Shown here piece by piece: positions 53,887-62,751 of a DNA stretch of 64,000 bases. Below the pieces are notes generated by a model. The model did no database searches. It worked only from the letters and a program-made list of their open reading frames with translations, and was not told the DNA's origin. The stretch is from Chloroflexaceae bacterium (GTDB taxonomy: Bacteria > Chloroflexota > Chloroflexia > Chloroflexales > Chloroflexaceae), in contig JANWYD010000022.1 in the NCBI GenBank assembly GCA_025057155.1, positions 1 to 64,000 of the forward strand, in the 5' to 3' direction. Position 1 is the stretch's first letter; each line of letters opens with the position of its first letter. The position numbers and the translations under genes were made by a program.

Positions 53887-55695
53887 ATGAACGACCATAT
53901 CCACACCCTGACCCTCTGGGTCGGCACGCTGATTGACGAGCTCGTCCGCGGCGGGGCCAGCCAGTTCGTTGTCTGCCCCGGCTCGCGCAGCGCCCCCCTG
54001 GCCCTGGCCGTGGCCCGCCACCCTGGCGCGCGCGTCTGGATGCACCTGGACGAGCGTTCGGCGGCCTTCTTCGCCATGGGCATGGCCCGCCAGCGCGACG
54101 AGCCGGTGGCCCTGGTCTGCACCTCCGGCACGGCCGCGGCCAATTTCCACCCCGCCGTCGCCGAAGCCGACCTGGCGCGCGTGCCCCTCGTCATCCTCAC
54201 TGCCGACCGTCCGCACGAGTTGCGCGACAACGGCGCGCCGCAGACGATTGACCAGGTGCGGCTCTTCGGCACGATGACGCGCTGGTTCAGCGACCTGCCT
54301 GTTCCCGAGGAGGCGCCCGCCCTGCTGCCCTACCTCCGCGCCGTGGCCGCCCGCGCCCTGGCCGCCGCTCGCGGGGCGCCCGCCGGCCCGGTGCACCTCA
54401 ACCTGCCCTTTCGCGAGCCGCTGGTGCCCGACCGCGCGGTGCTGGAGGATCTGTTCAAGAGCCGTTCCACCAGCCTGGCCGCGACTCCGGGCGACCCTGC
54501 CGAAGCGCGCGGCGGCGCGGCCCGCCCCGCAGCGACCGTGGTGGCCGGCCCGCGGCTGCTGCCCGAGGCCGCCCTCGGCGCGCTGGTTGACCGGCTCGCC
54601 CTGGCGACCAGGGGTCTGATCCTCTGTGGCCCCGGCTGCCCGCCGGACCTGCCCCCCGCGGTCGCTCGCCTCGCCGCCAGGCGCGGCTGGCCCATTCTGG
54701 CCGATCCTCTCTCCGGGGTACGCCACGGTCCCCACGACCAGCGTCTCGTCCTGTCGGCCTACGACGCCTTCCTGCGTGACGAGGGCTTCGCCGCTCGCTA
54801 CGCCCCCGAGGTGGCGCTGCGCTTCGGCGCCATGCCCACCTCCAAGCCCGTGCTGCAGTTCCTCCAGCGCCACCCCGCGGCCCGGCAGATCGTCGTGGAC
54901 GAGGGTGCAGGCTGGCGCGAGCCGACCAGCCTGGCCGCCGAGCACCTGTTCTGCGACCCGACCTGGCTCTGCCACGAGTTGAGCGCCCGCCTGCCCGCCG
55001 CACCGGAGCTTACGCCCTGGGCGCGAGCCTGGCGCGACGCCGACCGGAGCGCCCGCGAGGCCATCGCCGCCGTCCTTGGCTCCGAGGAGCGCATCAGCGA
55101 GCCAGGAGTCTTCTTCCACCTGGCCGAGATCCTGCCCCCCGGCGCAACGCTCTTCGTGGGCAACTCGATGCCCGTGCGCGACTGCGACACCTTCCTTCCC
55201 GCCAGCGCGCGCCCGCTGACCATCGCCGGCAACCGCGGAGCCAACGGTATTGACGGACTGGTCTCCAGCGCCCTGGGGGCGGTCGCCGGGGGCGCCGGGC
55301 CGCTGGTGATGGCGCTGGGCGACCTCTCGCTCTACCACGACGCCAATGGCCTGCTTGCCGCCAGGCTTCACAGCCTGAACGCCACCATCGTGCTGATCAA
55401 CAACGACGGCGGGGGAATCTTCTCCTTCCTGCCGCAGGCCAGCGAGCGCGACCGGTTTGAACTGCTCTTCGGCACGCCCCACGGCCTCGACTTCCGGCCC
55501 CTTGCCGAGCTGTACGGCGCCCGCTACACCCTGGCGCGGGACTGGCCCGCCTTCCGCGCCGCGGTGCGCGCTGGCCTGGAGGGGAGCGGCCTGCACCTGG
55601 TCGAGGTGCGCACCGACCGCGAGCGCAACGTGACCGACCACCGCGCCATCTGGCCGAGGGTCAGCGCGGCCCTGCGCGCCGCCGGGGTCGTGTAG
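53887..55695 (+). CDS. menD: SEPHCHC synthase (MenD)
   Basis: Thiamine-diphosphate enzyme joining isochorismate and 2-oxoglutarate (602 aa). It has FVVCPGSRSAPLALAVARHP, the ThDP glutamate in HLDERSAAFFAMGMAR, TSGTAAANFHPAVAEA, ADRPHELRDNGAPQTIDQ, GNSMPVRDCD and the Mg/ThDP motif GDLSLYHDANGL...NNDGGGIF. ATG 53887 has no ribosome site; an in-frame ATG at 53836 follows CAGGGGG and would add 17 residues. The 158-bp gap after menF contains AT-rich GATTTTGGATT units. Confidence 0.95.
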   Translation: MNDHIHTLTLWVGTLIDELVRGGASQFVVCPGSRSAPLALAVARHPGARVWMHLDERSAAFFAMGMARQRDEPVALVCTSGTAAANFHPAVAEADLARVPLVILTADRPHELRDNGAPQTIDQVRLFGTMTRWFSDLPVPEEAPALLPYLRAVAARALAAARGAPAGPVHLNLPFREPLVPDRAVLEDLFKSRSTSLAATPGDPAEARGGAARPAATVVAGPRLLPEAALGALVDRLALATRGLILCGPGCPPDLPPAVARLAARRGWPILADPLSGVRHGPHDQRLVLSAYDAFLRDEGFAARYAPEVALRFGAMPTSKPVLQFLQRHPAARQIVVDEGAGWREPTSLAAEHLFCDPTWLCHELSARLPAAPELTPWARAWRDADRSAREAIAAVLGSEERISEPGVFFHLAEILPPGATLFVGNSMPVRDCDTFLPASARPLTIAGNRGANGIDGLVSSALGAVAGGAGPLVMALGDLSLYHDANGLLAARLHSLNATIVLINNDGGGIFSFLPQASERDRFELLFGTPHGLDFRPLAELYGARYTLARDWPAFRAAVRAGLEGSGLHLVEVRTDRERNVTDHRAIWPRVSAALRAAGVV

Positions 55696-55764
55696 GGCGG
55701 GGCGCAACCCTGCTTACCGAAGCGAGTCTCATCTTAACGCCTTCGGAATCTCTACGGACTGGCT

Positions 55765-55875
55765 CTGTGGAGGTGTGGAGGTGTAGAGCTGTGGAAATGT
55801 AGAGCTGTGGATGGGCGATCAGATCGGGCAACGGTCTCCACATCTCCAGACCTCCACGCCTCCACGCCTCCACAG
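55765..55875. repeat. TGGAGG-type inverted repeat, imperfect copy
   Basis: CTGTGGAGGTGTGGAGG at 55765-55781 faces CCTCCACGCCTCCACAG at 55859-55875, with further GTAGAGCTGTGGA units between. It is related to the perfect copy at 37021-37110. It sits between menD and menH and could separate the two mRNAs. Confidence 0.6.
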
Positions 55876-55892
55876 GCTGGTCTCAGCGCAGG

Positions 55893-56717
55893 ATGCCAAC
55901 GGAAACGACAGAACAGCCTGGCTTCCCGCCATACACGCTGACCGGCCACGGCCCGCCGCTGCTGCTGCTGCACGGCTTTACTGGCAGCGCCGAGGAGTGG
56001 GCCGGACTGATCCCCGCCCTGACGCCGCTGCGCCAGGTCATTGCCGTGGACCTGCCGGGCCACGGGCGCGCACCGGCCCCCGCCGATCCCTCCCGCTACA
56101 CAATGGAGCGGACCGTTGCCGAGCTGCTGGCCCTGCTCGACCATCTGGACCACGCTGCCTGCGATATTCTGGGCTACTCGATGGGCGGGCGGGTGGCCAT
56201 GCACCTCGCCGCGACGGCCCCGGCGCGGGTGCGCGCCCTGATCCTCGAAAGCGCCTCGCCGGGCATCGAGGACCCTGCCGAGCGAGCCGCCCGCGCCGCC
56301 GCTGACGAGGCCCTCGCCGCACGCATCGAACAGGAGGGTCTGGAGTGGTTCGTGGACCACTGGGCCAGCCTGCCCCTGTTTGCCAGCCAGGCCCGCCTGC
56401 CGGAGGCCGCGCGCATTGCCCTGCGGGAGCGCCGGTTGCGCGGGAGCGCCACGGGGTACGCCAACAGCCTGCGGGGTCTGGGCGCGGGGCGCCAGCGCAG
56501 CCTCTGGGCCGACCTGCCGGCGATGCGCGTCCCGACCCTGATCATCAGCGGCGAACTCGACGAAAAATACGTCGCCATCGGCGCGCGCATGGCGGCGGCT
56601 ATGCCCCTGGCTCGCCAGGTGATCGTGCCCGGCGCCGGCCACACCGTCCACCTGGAGCAGCCTGAAGCCTTTCAGGAAGTTGTGGTAGGATACATGACAG
56701 GGAATGCGGTAGGTTGA
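55893..56717 (+). CDS. menH: SHCHC synthase MenH (alpha/beta hydrolase)
   Basis: Eliminates pyruvate from SEPHCHC (274 aa). The alpha/beta-hydrolase frame shows LLLLHGFTGSAEEW, the nucleophile elbow LGYSMGGRVA (Ser96), SGELDEKYVAIG (Asp) and PGAGHTVHLEQPE (His). LESASPGIEDPAERAARAAADE is the typical MenH cap start. Position between menD and menB fixes the assignment, which motif evidence alone would leave open. An inverted repeat just upstream may separate it from menD. Confidence 0.92.
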   Translation: MPTETTEQPGFPPYTLTGHGPPLLLLHGFTGSAEEWAGLIPALTPLRQVIAVDLPGHGRAPAPADPSRYTMERTVAELLALLDHLDHAACDILGYSMGGRVAMHLAATAPARVRALILESASPGIEDPAERAARAAADEALAARIEQEGLEWFVDHWASLPLFASQARLPEAARIALRERRLRGSATGYANSLRGLGAGRQRSLWADLPAMRVPTLIISGELDEKYVAIGARMAAAMPLARQVIVPGAGHTVHLEQPEAFQEVVVGYMTGNAVG

Positions 56718-57029
56718 GACTTCCGCGGCGAAGCTGCACGCTCCGGGGAGAGAGATTTTTGGGGAGAGGGTAGCCTTCCCGAAGCCTCCTCTGAGCCATG
56801 GGGCGGGCCAGGCTGATTGTATCACACTGCGCCTACCGGGAGAGGGTCAGAGGGTTGCGCCCTTGCGTGAACCACCTGCCCGCCAGGAGGGGGTGGGAGG
56901 GCTGCGCCCTCCCACAAACTTCTCTGCACCCTGCAGTGGTGCGGTGAATCCGCAGCGGACCCACGTGCACGTGGGGAAACGGGGGTTTACCCACGTGCAC
57001 GTTTAGAATTTGGAGCAAGGAACACATAT
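56718..57029. other. Intergenic, menH to menB, with paired palindromes
   Basis: GTGGGAGGGC/GCCCTCCCAC (56893-56915, TGC loop) is one hairpin. ACCCACGTGCACGT is then repeated exactly at 56959-56972 and 56989-57002 (30-bp period); each carries the palindrome ACGTGCACGT. The second copy ends 27 bp before the menB ATG. No gene. Confidence 0.6.
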
Positions 57030-57857
57030 ATGCCTATCGAGTGGATCAGCGCGGGCACCTACACCGACATCATCTACGAACACGACGCGGCGGGCGAAGG
57101 GATCGCCAAAATCACCATCAACCGCCCGGAGAAGCGCAACGCCTTTCGCCCCGAAACGGTGCAAGAACTGCTCGATGCCTTCTCGCGCGCCCGCGACGAC
57201 GAGCGCATCGGCGTCATTCTCTTCACTGGCGCCGGCGATAAGGCGTTCTGCTCCGGCGGCGATCAGACCGTTCGTGGCGAGGGCGGCTACATCGGGCAGG
57301 ACGACATCCCACGGCTCAATGTGCTTGACCTGCAACGCCTCATTCGGATTATTCCCAAGCCGGTCATCGCCCTGGTGGCGGGTTACGCCATCGGCGGAGG
57401 TCACGTGCTCCATGTCGTGTGCGACCTGACCATCGCCGCCGACAACGCCATCTTCGGGCAAACCGGGCCGCGGGTGGGCAGTTTCGACGGCGGCTACGGC
57501 TCCAACTTGCTGGCGCGCATGGTTGGCGACAAAAAGGCCCGCGAAATCTGGTACCTCTGCCGCCAGTACAACGCCCAGCAGGCCCTGGAGATGGGACTGG
57601 TGAACGCCGTGGTGCCCCTGGAGCGCCTGGAGGACGAGGGGGTGCAGTGGGCCCGCGAGATCCTGGAGAAAAGCCCCCTGGCGATCCGCATGCTCAAGGC
57701 GGCGATCAACGCCGCCGCCGATGGCCATGCCGGCCTGCAGCAGCTCGCTGGCGACGCCACCCTGCTCTACTACCTGACCCAGGAGGCGCAGGAGGGGCAC
57801 CGGGCCTACCTCGAAAAGCGCAAGCCCAACTTCCGGCGCTTCCGGCGCTTTCCTTGA
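57030..57857 (+). CDS. menB: 1,4-dihydroxy-2-naphthoyl-CoA synthase
   Basis: Crotonase-fold ring closure of o-succinylbenzoyl-CoA (275 aa). It has [15 protein letters not shown], the oxyanion part [33 protein letters not shown] and [18 protein letters not shown], whose Asp is the MenB-specific catalytic residue. The C-terminus [14 protein letters not shown] is also typical. CAAGGAA lies before the ATG. Confidence 0.97.
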   Translation: MPIEWISAGTYTDIIYEHDAAGEGIAKITINRPEKRNAFRPETVQELLDAFSRARDDERIGVILFTGAGDKAFCSGGDQTVRGEGGYIGQDDIPRLNVLDLQRLIRIIPKPVIALVAGYAIGGGHVLHVVCDLTIAADNAIFGQTGPRVGSFDGGYGSNLLARMVGDKKAREIWYLCRQYNAQQALEMGLVNAVVPLERLEDEGVQWAREILEKSPLAIRMLKAAINAAADGHAGLQQLAGDATLLYYLTQEAQEGHRAYLEKRKPNFRRFRRFP

Positions 57858-57866
57858 TGTAGGGGA

Positions 57867-57935
57867 ACCAGGTTTCCCCGTTACCCCTGCCTATGGGGGC
57901 AACCTTCCAGGTTGCCCCCACCGGGGAAACCTGGT
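57867..57935. repeat. Nested palindrome between menB and menA
   Basis: Outer 14-bp perfect arms ACCAGGTTTCCCCG (57867-57880) / CGGGGAAACCTGGT (57922-57935) enclose inner 12-bp perfect arms TGGGGGCAACCT / AGGTTGCCCCCA (57894-57920, TCC loop). It combines the two short palindrome families of this window, and starts 9 bp after the menB stop. A probable transcript boundary. Confidence 0.65.
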
Positions 57936-57955
57936 ATCCCTCCGCCTACGCCCCG

Positions 57956-57964
57956 TGCTATACT
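57956..57964 (+). promoter_or_regulatory. Extended -10 element (TGCTATACT) just before menA
   Basis: TGCTATACT ends 7 bp before the menA ATG, so transcription would begin at or next to the start codon. No ribosome site fits in between. This predicts a leaderless menA mRNA. Confidence 0.6.
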
Positions 57965-57971
57965 CTGAGTT

Positions 57972-58877
57972 ATGACGACCAAGGTCACCACGCCGGCCCC
58001 TCCGGGGCCGCTCAAACGCTGGTTGATGGCCATCCGCGTGCCGACGCTTCCGGCGGCGGTCGTGCCGGTGCTGGCAGGATCGGCGACGGCCTTCGCCGAC
58101 GGCTTCTTGCGGCCCCTGGCGTTCGTGGCGGCGCTGCTGGCGGCGTTGCTCATTCAGATCGGCACCAATCTCGCCAACGATTACTTCGACCACCTCAAGG
58201 GCGCCGATACCCCCGAACGCCTCGGCCCCACCCGCGTAACCCAGAGCGGCCTCATCGCCCCGGCGACGGTGCGCAACGCCATGTTGCTGTGCTTCGGCCT
58301 GGCCGCCCTCTGCGGCGTCTACCTGATCGTCATCGGCGGCTGGCCCATCCTGCTGATCGGCGTGCTTTCCATCGCCTCGGGCATTCTTTACACCGGCGGG
58401 CCATTTCCGCTGGGCTACCACGGCCTGGGCGATCTGTTCACCTTCGTCTTCTTTGGCATCATCGCCGTCGTTGGCACCGACTATCTGCATACCGGCGCCT
58501 TTCGTCTGCCAGCGTTCCTGGTCAGTCTGCCGGTGGCGATGCTGGTGACGGCGATCATCGTGGTGAACAACCTGCGCGACGCGCCGACTGACCGCAAGGC
58601 CGGCAAGCGCACCCTGGCGGTGATCTTCGGCGAGCGCTTTGCCCGTGTCGAGTACTTGACCCTGGTGCTCGCGGCCTACCTGTTGTTGCCGGTGATCTGG
58701 TGGTGGAACGGCACGTCGCCCTTCGTGCTACTGCCGTGGCTCAGCTTCCCACTGGCCCTGCCTCTGCTGCGCATGGTGTGGACCGAGCGAGGTCGCGTGC
58801 TCAACCTGGCCCTGCGCGGCACCGCCCGCCTGCACCTGATCTTCGGCGCGTTGCTGGCGGTTGGGTTGATTGTATGA
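57972..58877 (+). CDS. menA: 1,4-dihydroxy-2-naphthoate polyprenyltransferase
   Basis: Membrane UbiA-family enzyme attaching the isoprenoid tail (301 aa, about 9 helices). The two Asp-rich motifs are NLANDYFDHLKGAD (about residues 64-77) and NNLRDAPTDRKAGKRTLAV (about 197-215). RVPTLPAAVVPVLAGSA at the start is typical of MenA. There is no Shine-Dalgarno before ATG 57972; the -10 box 7 bp upstream suggests leaderless translation. Confidence 0.95.
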   Translation: MTTKVTTPAPPGPLKRWLMAIRVPTLPAAVVPVLAGSATAFADGFLRPLAFVAALLAALLIQIGTNLANDYFDHLKGADTPERLGPTRVTQSGLIAPATVRNAMLLCFGLAALCGVYLIVIGGWPILLIGVLSIASGILYTGGPFPLGYHGLGDLFTFVFFGIIAVVGTDYLHTGAFRLPAFLVSLPVAMLVTAIIVVNNLRDAPTDRKAGKRTLAVIFGERFARVEYLTLVLAAYLLLPVIWWWNGTSPFVLLPWLSFPLALPLLRMVWTERGRVLNLALRGTARLHLIFGALLAVGLIV

Positions 58878-58914
58878 GGTTGGAGCGGGCAAGTCCTTCG
58901 ATGATATGCCATCC

Positions 58915-58993
58915 CCCCCTCCCAACCTTCCCCCGCTGGGGGGAGGAGTTCATTTCCTTCCCCCGGAGAAGGGGCAGGGAGGGGGCGACCGCG
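58915..58993. repeat. Family-2-like GC-rich interior sequence without ends
   Basis: CCCTCCCAACCTTCCCCCG followed by a mirror GGGGGGAGGAG and CCCCCGGAGAAGGGGCAGG resembles the interior of the elements at 7161 and 21803, but neither terminal arm is present. It fills most of the menA-menE gap. Confidence 0.45.
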
Positions 58994-59020
58994 AACGATG
59001 TTTCGTCACCAAGATAGATC

Positions 59021-60496
59021 ATGACCACCATCCCCGACTGGCTGGCCCGTCGCGCGGCGCTGCATCCCCATCGTCCAGCGCTGATCACCCCTGGCGGCAC
59101 GTGGACGTTCGCCGAGCTTGATGGCCAGGCCACTTATCTTGCCACACGCCTTGCCGACCTGGGTGTGCAAGCCGGGGACCGCGTCGCGGTGCTGGCGCGC
59201 AATGGCCCGGCTTATGTGGCCGCGATCCACGCCGCGCCCCGTTGCGGGGCCGTGCTGGCGCCCCTCAACATCCGCCTGGCCCCTGCCGAACTGGCCTGGC
59301 AGCTCGCCGATTGCGGGGCCACCCTGCTGCTCCACGACGCCGAGCACGCCGGCATCGCCGCCAGTCTCGGCGCGGCGCCGCGGGTGGCGCTTGAGGACCT
59401 CGGCGATCCCGGGCCAGACACCGGCGCCTCGATAGCGGAGCGCGCCCTGGCCCTTGACGCGCCGCATACAATCATCTACACCTCCGGCACCACTGGCCGG
59501 CCCAAAGGCGCCGTGCTAACCATCGGCAACCACTGGTGGAGCGCAATGGGATCGGCGCTTAACCTGGGCCTGCGCGACGATGACCGCTGGCTGGCGGTCC
59601 TGCCGCTGTTCCACGTCGGCGGGCTGGCGATTGTGCTGCGGGGGGCGATCTACGGCATCCCGGTGGTGCTCCACGAGCGCTTTGACCCCGCCGCCGCCCT
59701 GGATGCGATTGACCGCCAGGGCGTGACGATCGCCTCGCTGGTGGCGGTCATGCTCCAGCGCATGCTCGATCTGCGCGGCGCGACGCCCTTCCCGCCACAT
59801 TTCCGCTGCGCGCTGCTCGGCGGCGGCCCCGCCCCCCGGCCGCTCCTCGAAGCCTGCGCCGTCCGCGGCGTGCCGGTCGCGCCGACCTACGGCCTGACCG
59901 AGGCCGCTTCTCAGGTCGCTGCCCTGGCTCCCGCCGACGCCCGGCGCAAGCCCGGCTCTGTGGGCCAGCCGTTACTGCCTGCCGAGGTGCGCATCGTTAA
60001 CGCCGCAGGGCACGACGCCGCGCCCGAGGAGGTGGGCGAGATCTGGGTGCGCGGCCCCACCGTCACCCCCGGCTACCACGGGCATCCCGAAGCCAGCGCC
60101 GCCGCCATCGTGGACGGCTGGCTGCGCACCGGCGATCTGGGCTATCGCGACTCTGAGGGCTTCCTCTACGTAGTTGACCGGCGCAGCGACCTGATCATCT
60201 CCGGCGGTGAAAACGTCTATCCGGCGGAGGTCGAGGCGGTGTTGCTGGCCCATCCCGCGGTGGCCGAGGCGGGCGTCATAGGCGCCCCCGACCCGACCTG
60301 GGGGCAGGCCCCGGTCGCCTTCGTGGTACTGGCGTCAGGCTGGTCGCCGACGGAGGCTCTGGCCGCCGAAGTGCTGGCCTTCTGCCGGGAGCGCCTGGCG
60401 GCCTACAAGCGCCCGCGCCGCCTGCGCTTCGTCGCCGCCCTGCCCCGCACCGCTGCCGGCAAGCTGCAACGCGCCAGACTGCGGGATATGCTGTAA
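59021..60496 (+). CDS. menE: o-Succinylbenzoate-CoA ligase
   Basis: ANL-family ligase activating o-succinylbenzoate with ATP and CoA for MenB (491 aa). It has IIYTSGTTGRPKGAVLT, a PLFHVGGLAIVLR motif typical of MenE, ALLGGGPAP, PTYGLTEAASQ, TGDLGYRDSEGFLYVVDRRSDLI and the catalytic-Lys end PRTAAGKLQRARLR. Last gene of the cluster, 143 bp after menA. menC, which makes its substrate, is not in the window and must lie elsewhere. Confidence 0.94.
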   Translation: MTTIPDWLARRAALHPHRPALITPGGTWTFAELDGQATYLATRLADLGVQAGDRVAVLARNGPAYVAAIHAAPRCGAVLAPLNIRLAPAELAWQLADCGATLLLHDAEHAGIAASLGAAPRVALEDLGDPGPDTGASIAERALALDAPHTIIYTSGTTGRPKGAVLTIGNHWWSAMGSALNLGLRDDDRWLAVLPLFHVGGLAIVLRGAIYGIPVVLHERFDPAAALDAIDRQGVTIASLVAVMLQRMLDLRGATPFPPHFRCALLGGGPAPRPLLEACAVRGVPVAPTYGLTEAASQVAALAPADARRKPGSVGQPLLPAEVRIVNAAGHDAAPEEVGEIWVRGPTVTPGYHGHPEASAAAIVDGWLRTGDLGYRDSEGFLYVVDRRSDLIISGGENVYPAEVEAVLLAHPAVAEAGVIGAPDPTWGQAPVAFVVLASGWSPTEALAAEVLAFCRERLAAYKRPRRLRFVAALPRTAAGKLQRARLRDML

Positions 60497-60510
60497 TATT
60501 CGATTGCCGT

Positions 60511-61179
60511 TCAATGGGGATTGGTATAGTACCAACGCTTGTTCTCCGCCTCCCCGCCCGCTGTGACGCCTGGCGCTCTGGCGCTGAACGGGAGCAGGAG
60601 GAATACCAGAGCGAACCCCAGGACCGTGGTAAGCAGCGCGGCGGTCCAGAAGGCGTAGTTCAGAGGAACGGCATAGGTCAGCGGGGGATGGTGGCCGAGA
60701 GCATAGTCAACCAGTAGCGAAAGGGCATACCAGCCGACGATGCCCAGGCGCGTCGGCAGGCCCAGGGCGCCGATGCGCGTGGCGAGCAGGAGACCCTCGC
60801 AGGTCAGCCCGATGTGCGACACAAACAGCATCGCCTCCAGCGGCCAGTAGCCCGGCACAAACCCGGCCACACTCCAATGGCGCAACCAGAAGGCCAGGGT
60901 CCACAGTCCGTACTTGATGCAGGCGACGGCGGCGAAGGCGTTGAACCAGCCCCACTGCCGCCCGTAGTACAGGCCCAGGAAGGCCGCCGTGGCCAGCAAC
61001 GCCGCCAGCGGGCAGTCGGGGATGAAGGGCCAGGCCCAGAGGGGAGAAGCAGTCAGTTGCGGCCCGTACCACACCCAGCCGCCCCAGACCACCCCGACGG
61101 CGTTGGCGGCCATACAACTCCAGAAGATCAGCGGGTTCCGCAGGATGAGGTTGAGGATCTTTTCAAGCAGAGTGAGCAT
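60511..61179 (-). CDS. DUF1405 family membrane protein
   Basis: A 222-aa protein with about six hydrophobic segments, similar in layout to Bacillus YpjA/DUF1405. Features are NPLIFWSCMAANAVGVVWGGWVWYGPQL, PFIPDCPLAALLATAAFLGLYYGRQWGW, KYGLWTLAFWLRHW, EAMLFVSHIGLTCEGLLLATRI, and YALSLLVDYALGHHPPL. Function is unknown. ATG 61179 is used. It converges on menE with only 14 bp between stops, so no separate terminator is visible. Confidence 0.82.
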   Translation of the reverse strand: MLTLLEKILNLILRNPLIFWSCMAANAVGVVWGGWVWYGPQLTASPLWAWPFIPDCPLAALLATAAFLGLYYGRQWGWFNAFAAVACIKYGLWTLAFWLRHWSVAGFVPGYWPLEAMLFVSHIGLTCEGLLLATRIGALGLPTRLGIVGWYALSLLVDYALGHHPPLTYAVPLNYAFWTAALLTTVLGFALVFLLLPFSARAPGVTAGGEAENKRWYYTNPH

Positions 61180-61539
61180 ACGCCTCGGAGGGTCTGGGAG
61201 GGCTTCGCCCTCCCGCGGAGATCGTTTTTCAGCGGCAAAGCCGCCCAGGTTCCCAACGCGAGCACAGGCGGTGAGAGCAGGGCGAGGAACCCGGGGTTCC
61301 CTAACTTCTCAGGTGGAGGGTTTTCCAGCGCATCCTGGCGTCGCATTGGCCATCCGGGGCATCGGGACGCCCAAGCCCCCCTCTCCCTGAGCGGGAGAGG
61401 GGGGAGGGGGGGTGAGGACCGTAAGCCCACTGGCATGCCGAAAACCCCTGCTCGCTCGAAAAACCCTACACCTGAGAAGGTTCCCCAACCCCCTTCCGCC
61501 AGGATGGCAAGGTTCGGGACAACCCGGTCATCCAACGCC
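61180..61539. other. Intergenic region largely occupied by MITE copy D
   Basis: Besides the element (61306-61478) it contains a GGGAGGGC-TTCG-CCCTCCC hairpin near 61195-61214. No gene is supported. Confidence 0.6.
61306..61478 (-). mobile_element. Family-1 MITE-like element, copy D
   Basis: A 173-bp element in the same orientation as copy B, with terminal repeats TTCTCAGGTGGAGGG / CCCTACACCTGAGAA. Flanking direct repeats GGTTCCCTAAC (61295-61305) and GGTTCCCCAAC (61479-61489) lie next to the ends and differ at one base. Confidence 0.8.
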
Positions 61540-62088
61540 TCAACGCAGGCGCCGGATGGGCACCCCGCCCACGAAGGCCCCGGGGGGCACATCGCGGTTG
61601 ACCAGGCTCATCGCCGACACGGTCGCCCCTGTGCCGATCACTACGCCGGGGAGGACTGTGCAATTCGCGCCGATGGTTACATCGCGGCCGATCACCACCG
61701 GCCCCCGCCGCCACTCTTGCCGCGTGAACTCGTGGCAGAGAATGGTCGAGTTATAGCCGATCACACAATTCTCCCCCAGGGTTACGTCCTGGGGGAAGAA
61801 AATGTCGAACATCACCATCAGCCCAACCGAGGCGTGAGCGCCCACGCGCATGCCGAGCGCGCGGTACAGGGCATTTTTGAGAGGGAGAAACGGAACGTAG
61901 CGCGCCAGTTGGATGACTGCCGCGTTACGAGCTATGCGCACATAGCCGCCTGTGACCTGTGGGAAGTACCAGAGCGCGTTGTGCGGCCCTGGCGAGGGAT
62001 GCACCGCGAGGCGAGCCTTGCGCGCCGCGCTGGAGCCCAGCCCGTCGGCCTCCCAGGTTGCGAGCGTTTGCCCGTTGCCCTGCCGCAT
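61540..62088 (-). CDS. Hexapeptide-repeat (LbH) acyltransferase
   Basis: Left-handed beta-helix acetyl/acyltransferase of the maltose/galactoside O-acetyltransferase kind (182 aa). Hexapeptide turns are seen in VGLMVMFDIFFPQDVTLGENCVIGYNSTILCHEF and VVIGRDVTIGANCTVLPGVVIGTGATVSAMSLVNRDVPPGAFVGGVP. The His of CHEF matches the usual catalytic position. The N-terminal ~65 residues are an extension. Acceptor unknown; cell-surface sugars are a common guess. ATG 62088 lacks a strong ribosome site, so the true start may be internal (Met80 region is too late). Confidence 0.82.
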   Translation of the reverse strand: MRQGNGQTLATWEADGLGSSAARKARLAVHPSPGPHNALWYFPQVTGGYVRIARNAAVIQLARYVPFLPLKNALYRALGMRVGAHASVGLMVMFDIFFPQDVTLGENCVIGYNSTILCHEFTRQEWRRGPVVIGRDVTIGANCTVLPGVVIGTGATVSAMSLVNRDVPPGAFVGGVPIRRLR

Positions 62089-62751
62089 AGTTCCTCGTAT
62101 GGTTCACTCCGTCGCGTTTCAGTGTAACATAGTTCCGCGGAAGGGCGTAGGCAAACCGGGTTTCCTCCAGGGCTAATCCAATGTCTTTGCGGCGATCCCC
62201 GGCCTTCGCGCCAGAGGCGGACTTTGCATCGGCGCCGGGGTATCCCCCATCTCTCAGGTGCAGGGTTTTTTGGGCGAGCAGGGGTTTTCGGCATTCTAAT
62301 GCGCTTACGGTCCTCACCCCCCCCGCTCCCCGCCCCTGCGAGCGGCAGCGGGGGGCCTGGGCGTCCCGATGCCCCGGATGGCCAATGCGACGCCAGGATG
62401 CGCCGGAAAACCCTACACCTGAGAATTATCCCCCACTCCTGACAAAGCAAGGGGTGAAAAACGAATCTCTCTGAGATGGCCGCGCGCTTCCGGACCTTGC
62501 CGCCCGGTTCCGGCCTGTTTGCCATGCCGGCGCTTCGGCCCTAGAATGCAGTACAGTCAGGTTTTTGAACCGGAAGTCCGGGAGGCTTTGACCTTTCAGG
62601 AACGTTCTTCCTCCCTCGTCGGGAGGAGCGTGGGGGAAAGCCGATTTCCCGTCCGCAGGCATGGTCTGTAAGAGCTGCGACCTCGCAGAAACGCTGTTTC
62701 CCGATCATCTTGGTAATGAGAATTGCCGGATGAACTACAAAGGACCAATCA
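62089..62751. other. Intergenic region with MITE copy E
   Basis: 663 bp. The family-1 copy lies at 62251-62425. The rest, up to the adenosyltransferase gene, shows no gene and no cobalamin-riboswitch motifs. TTCCTCCCTCGTCGGGAGGA near 62607-62626 is a short hairpin. Confidence 0.5.
62251..62425 (+). mobile_element. Family-1 MITE-like element, copy E
   Basis: About 175 bp, same orientation as A and C, terminal repeats TCTCAGGTGCAGGG / CCCTACACCTGAGA. A perfect 9-bp direct repeat TATCCCCCA flanks it (62241-62249 and 62427-62435). The central palindrome is partly degraded compared with copy C. Confidence 0.78.

Noticed and set aside
53848-55707. Open frame of about 620 codons antisense to menD
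   Set aside because: Same codon-shadow effect; menD motifs are complete on the plus strand.
62426-62751. Cobalamin riboswitch before the adenosyltransferase gene
   Set aside because: None of the conserved B12-box elements could be found.
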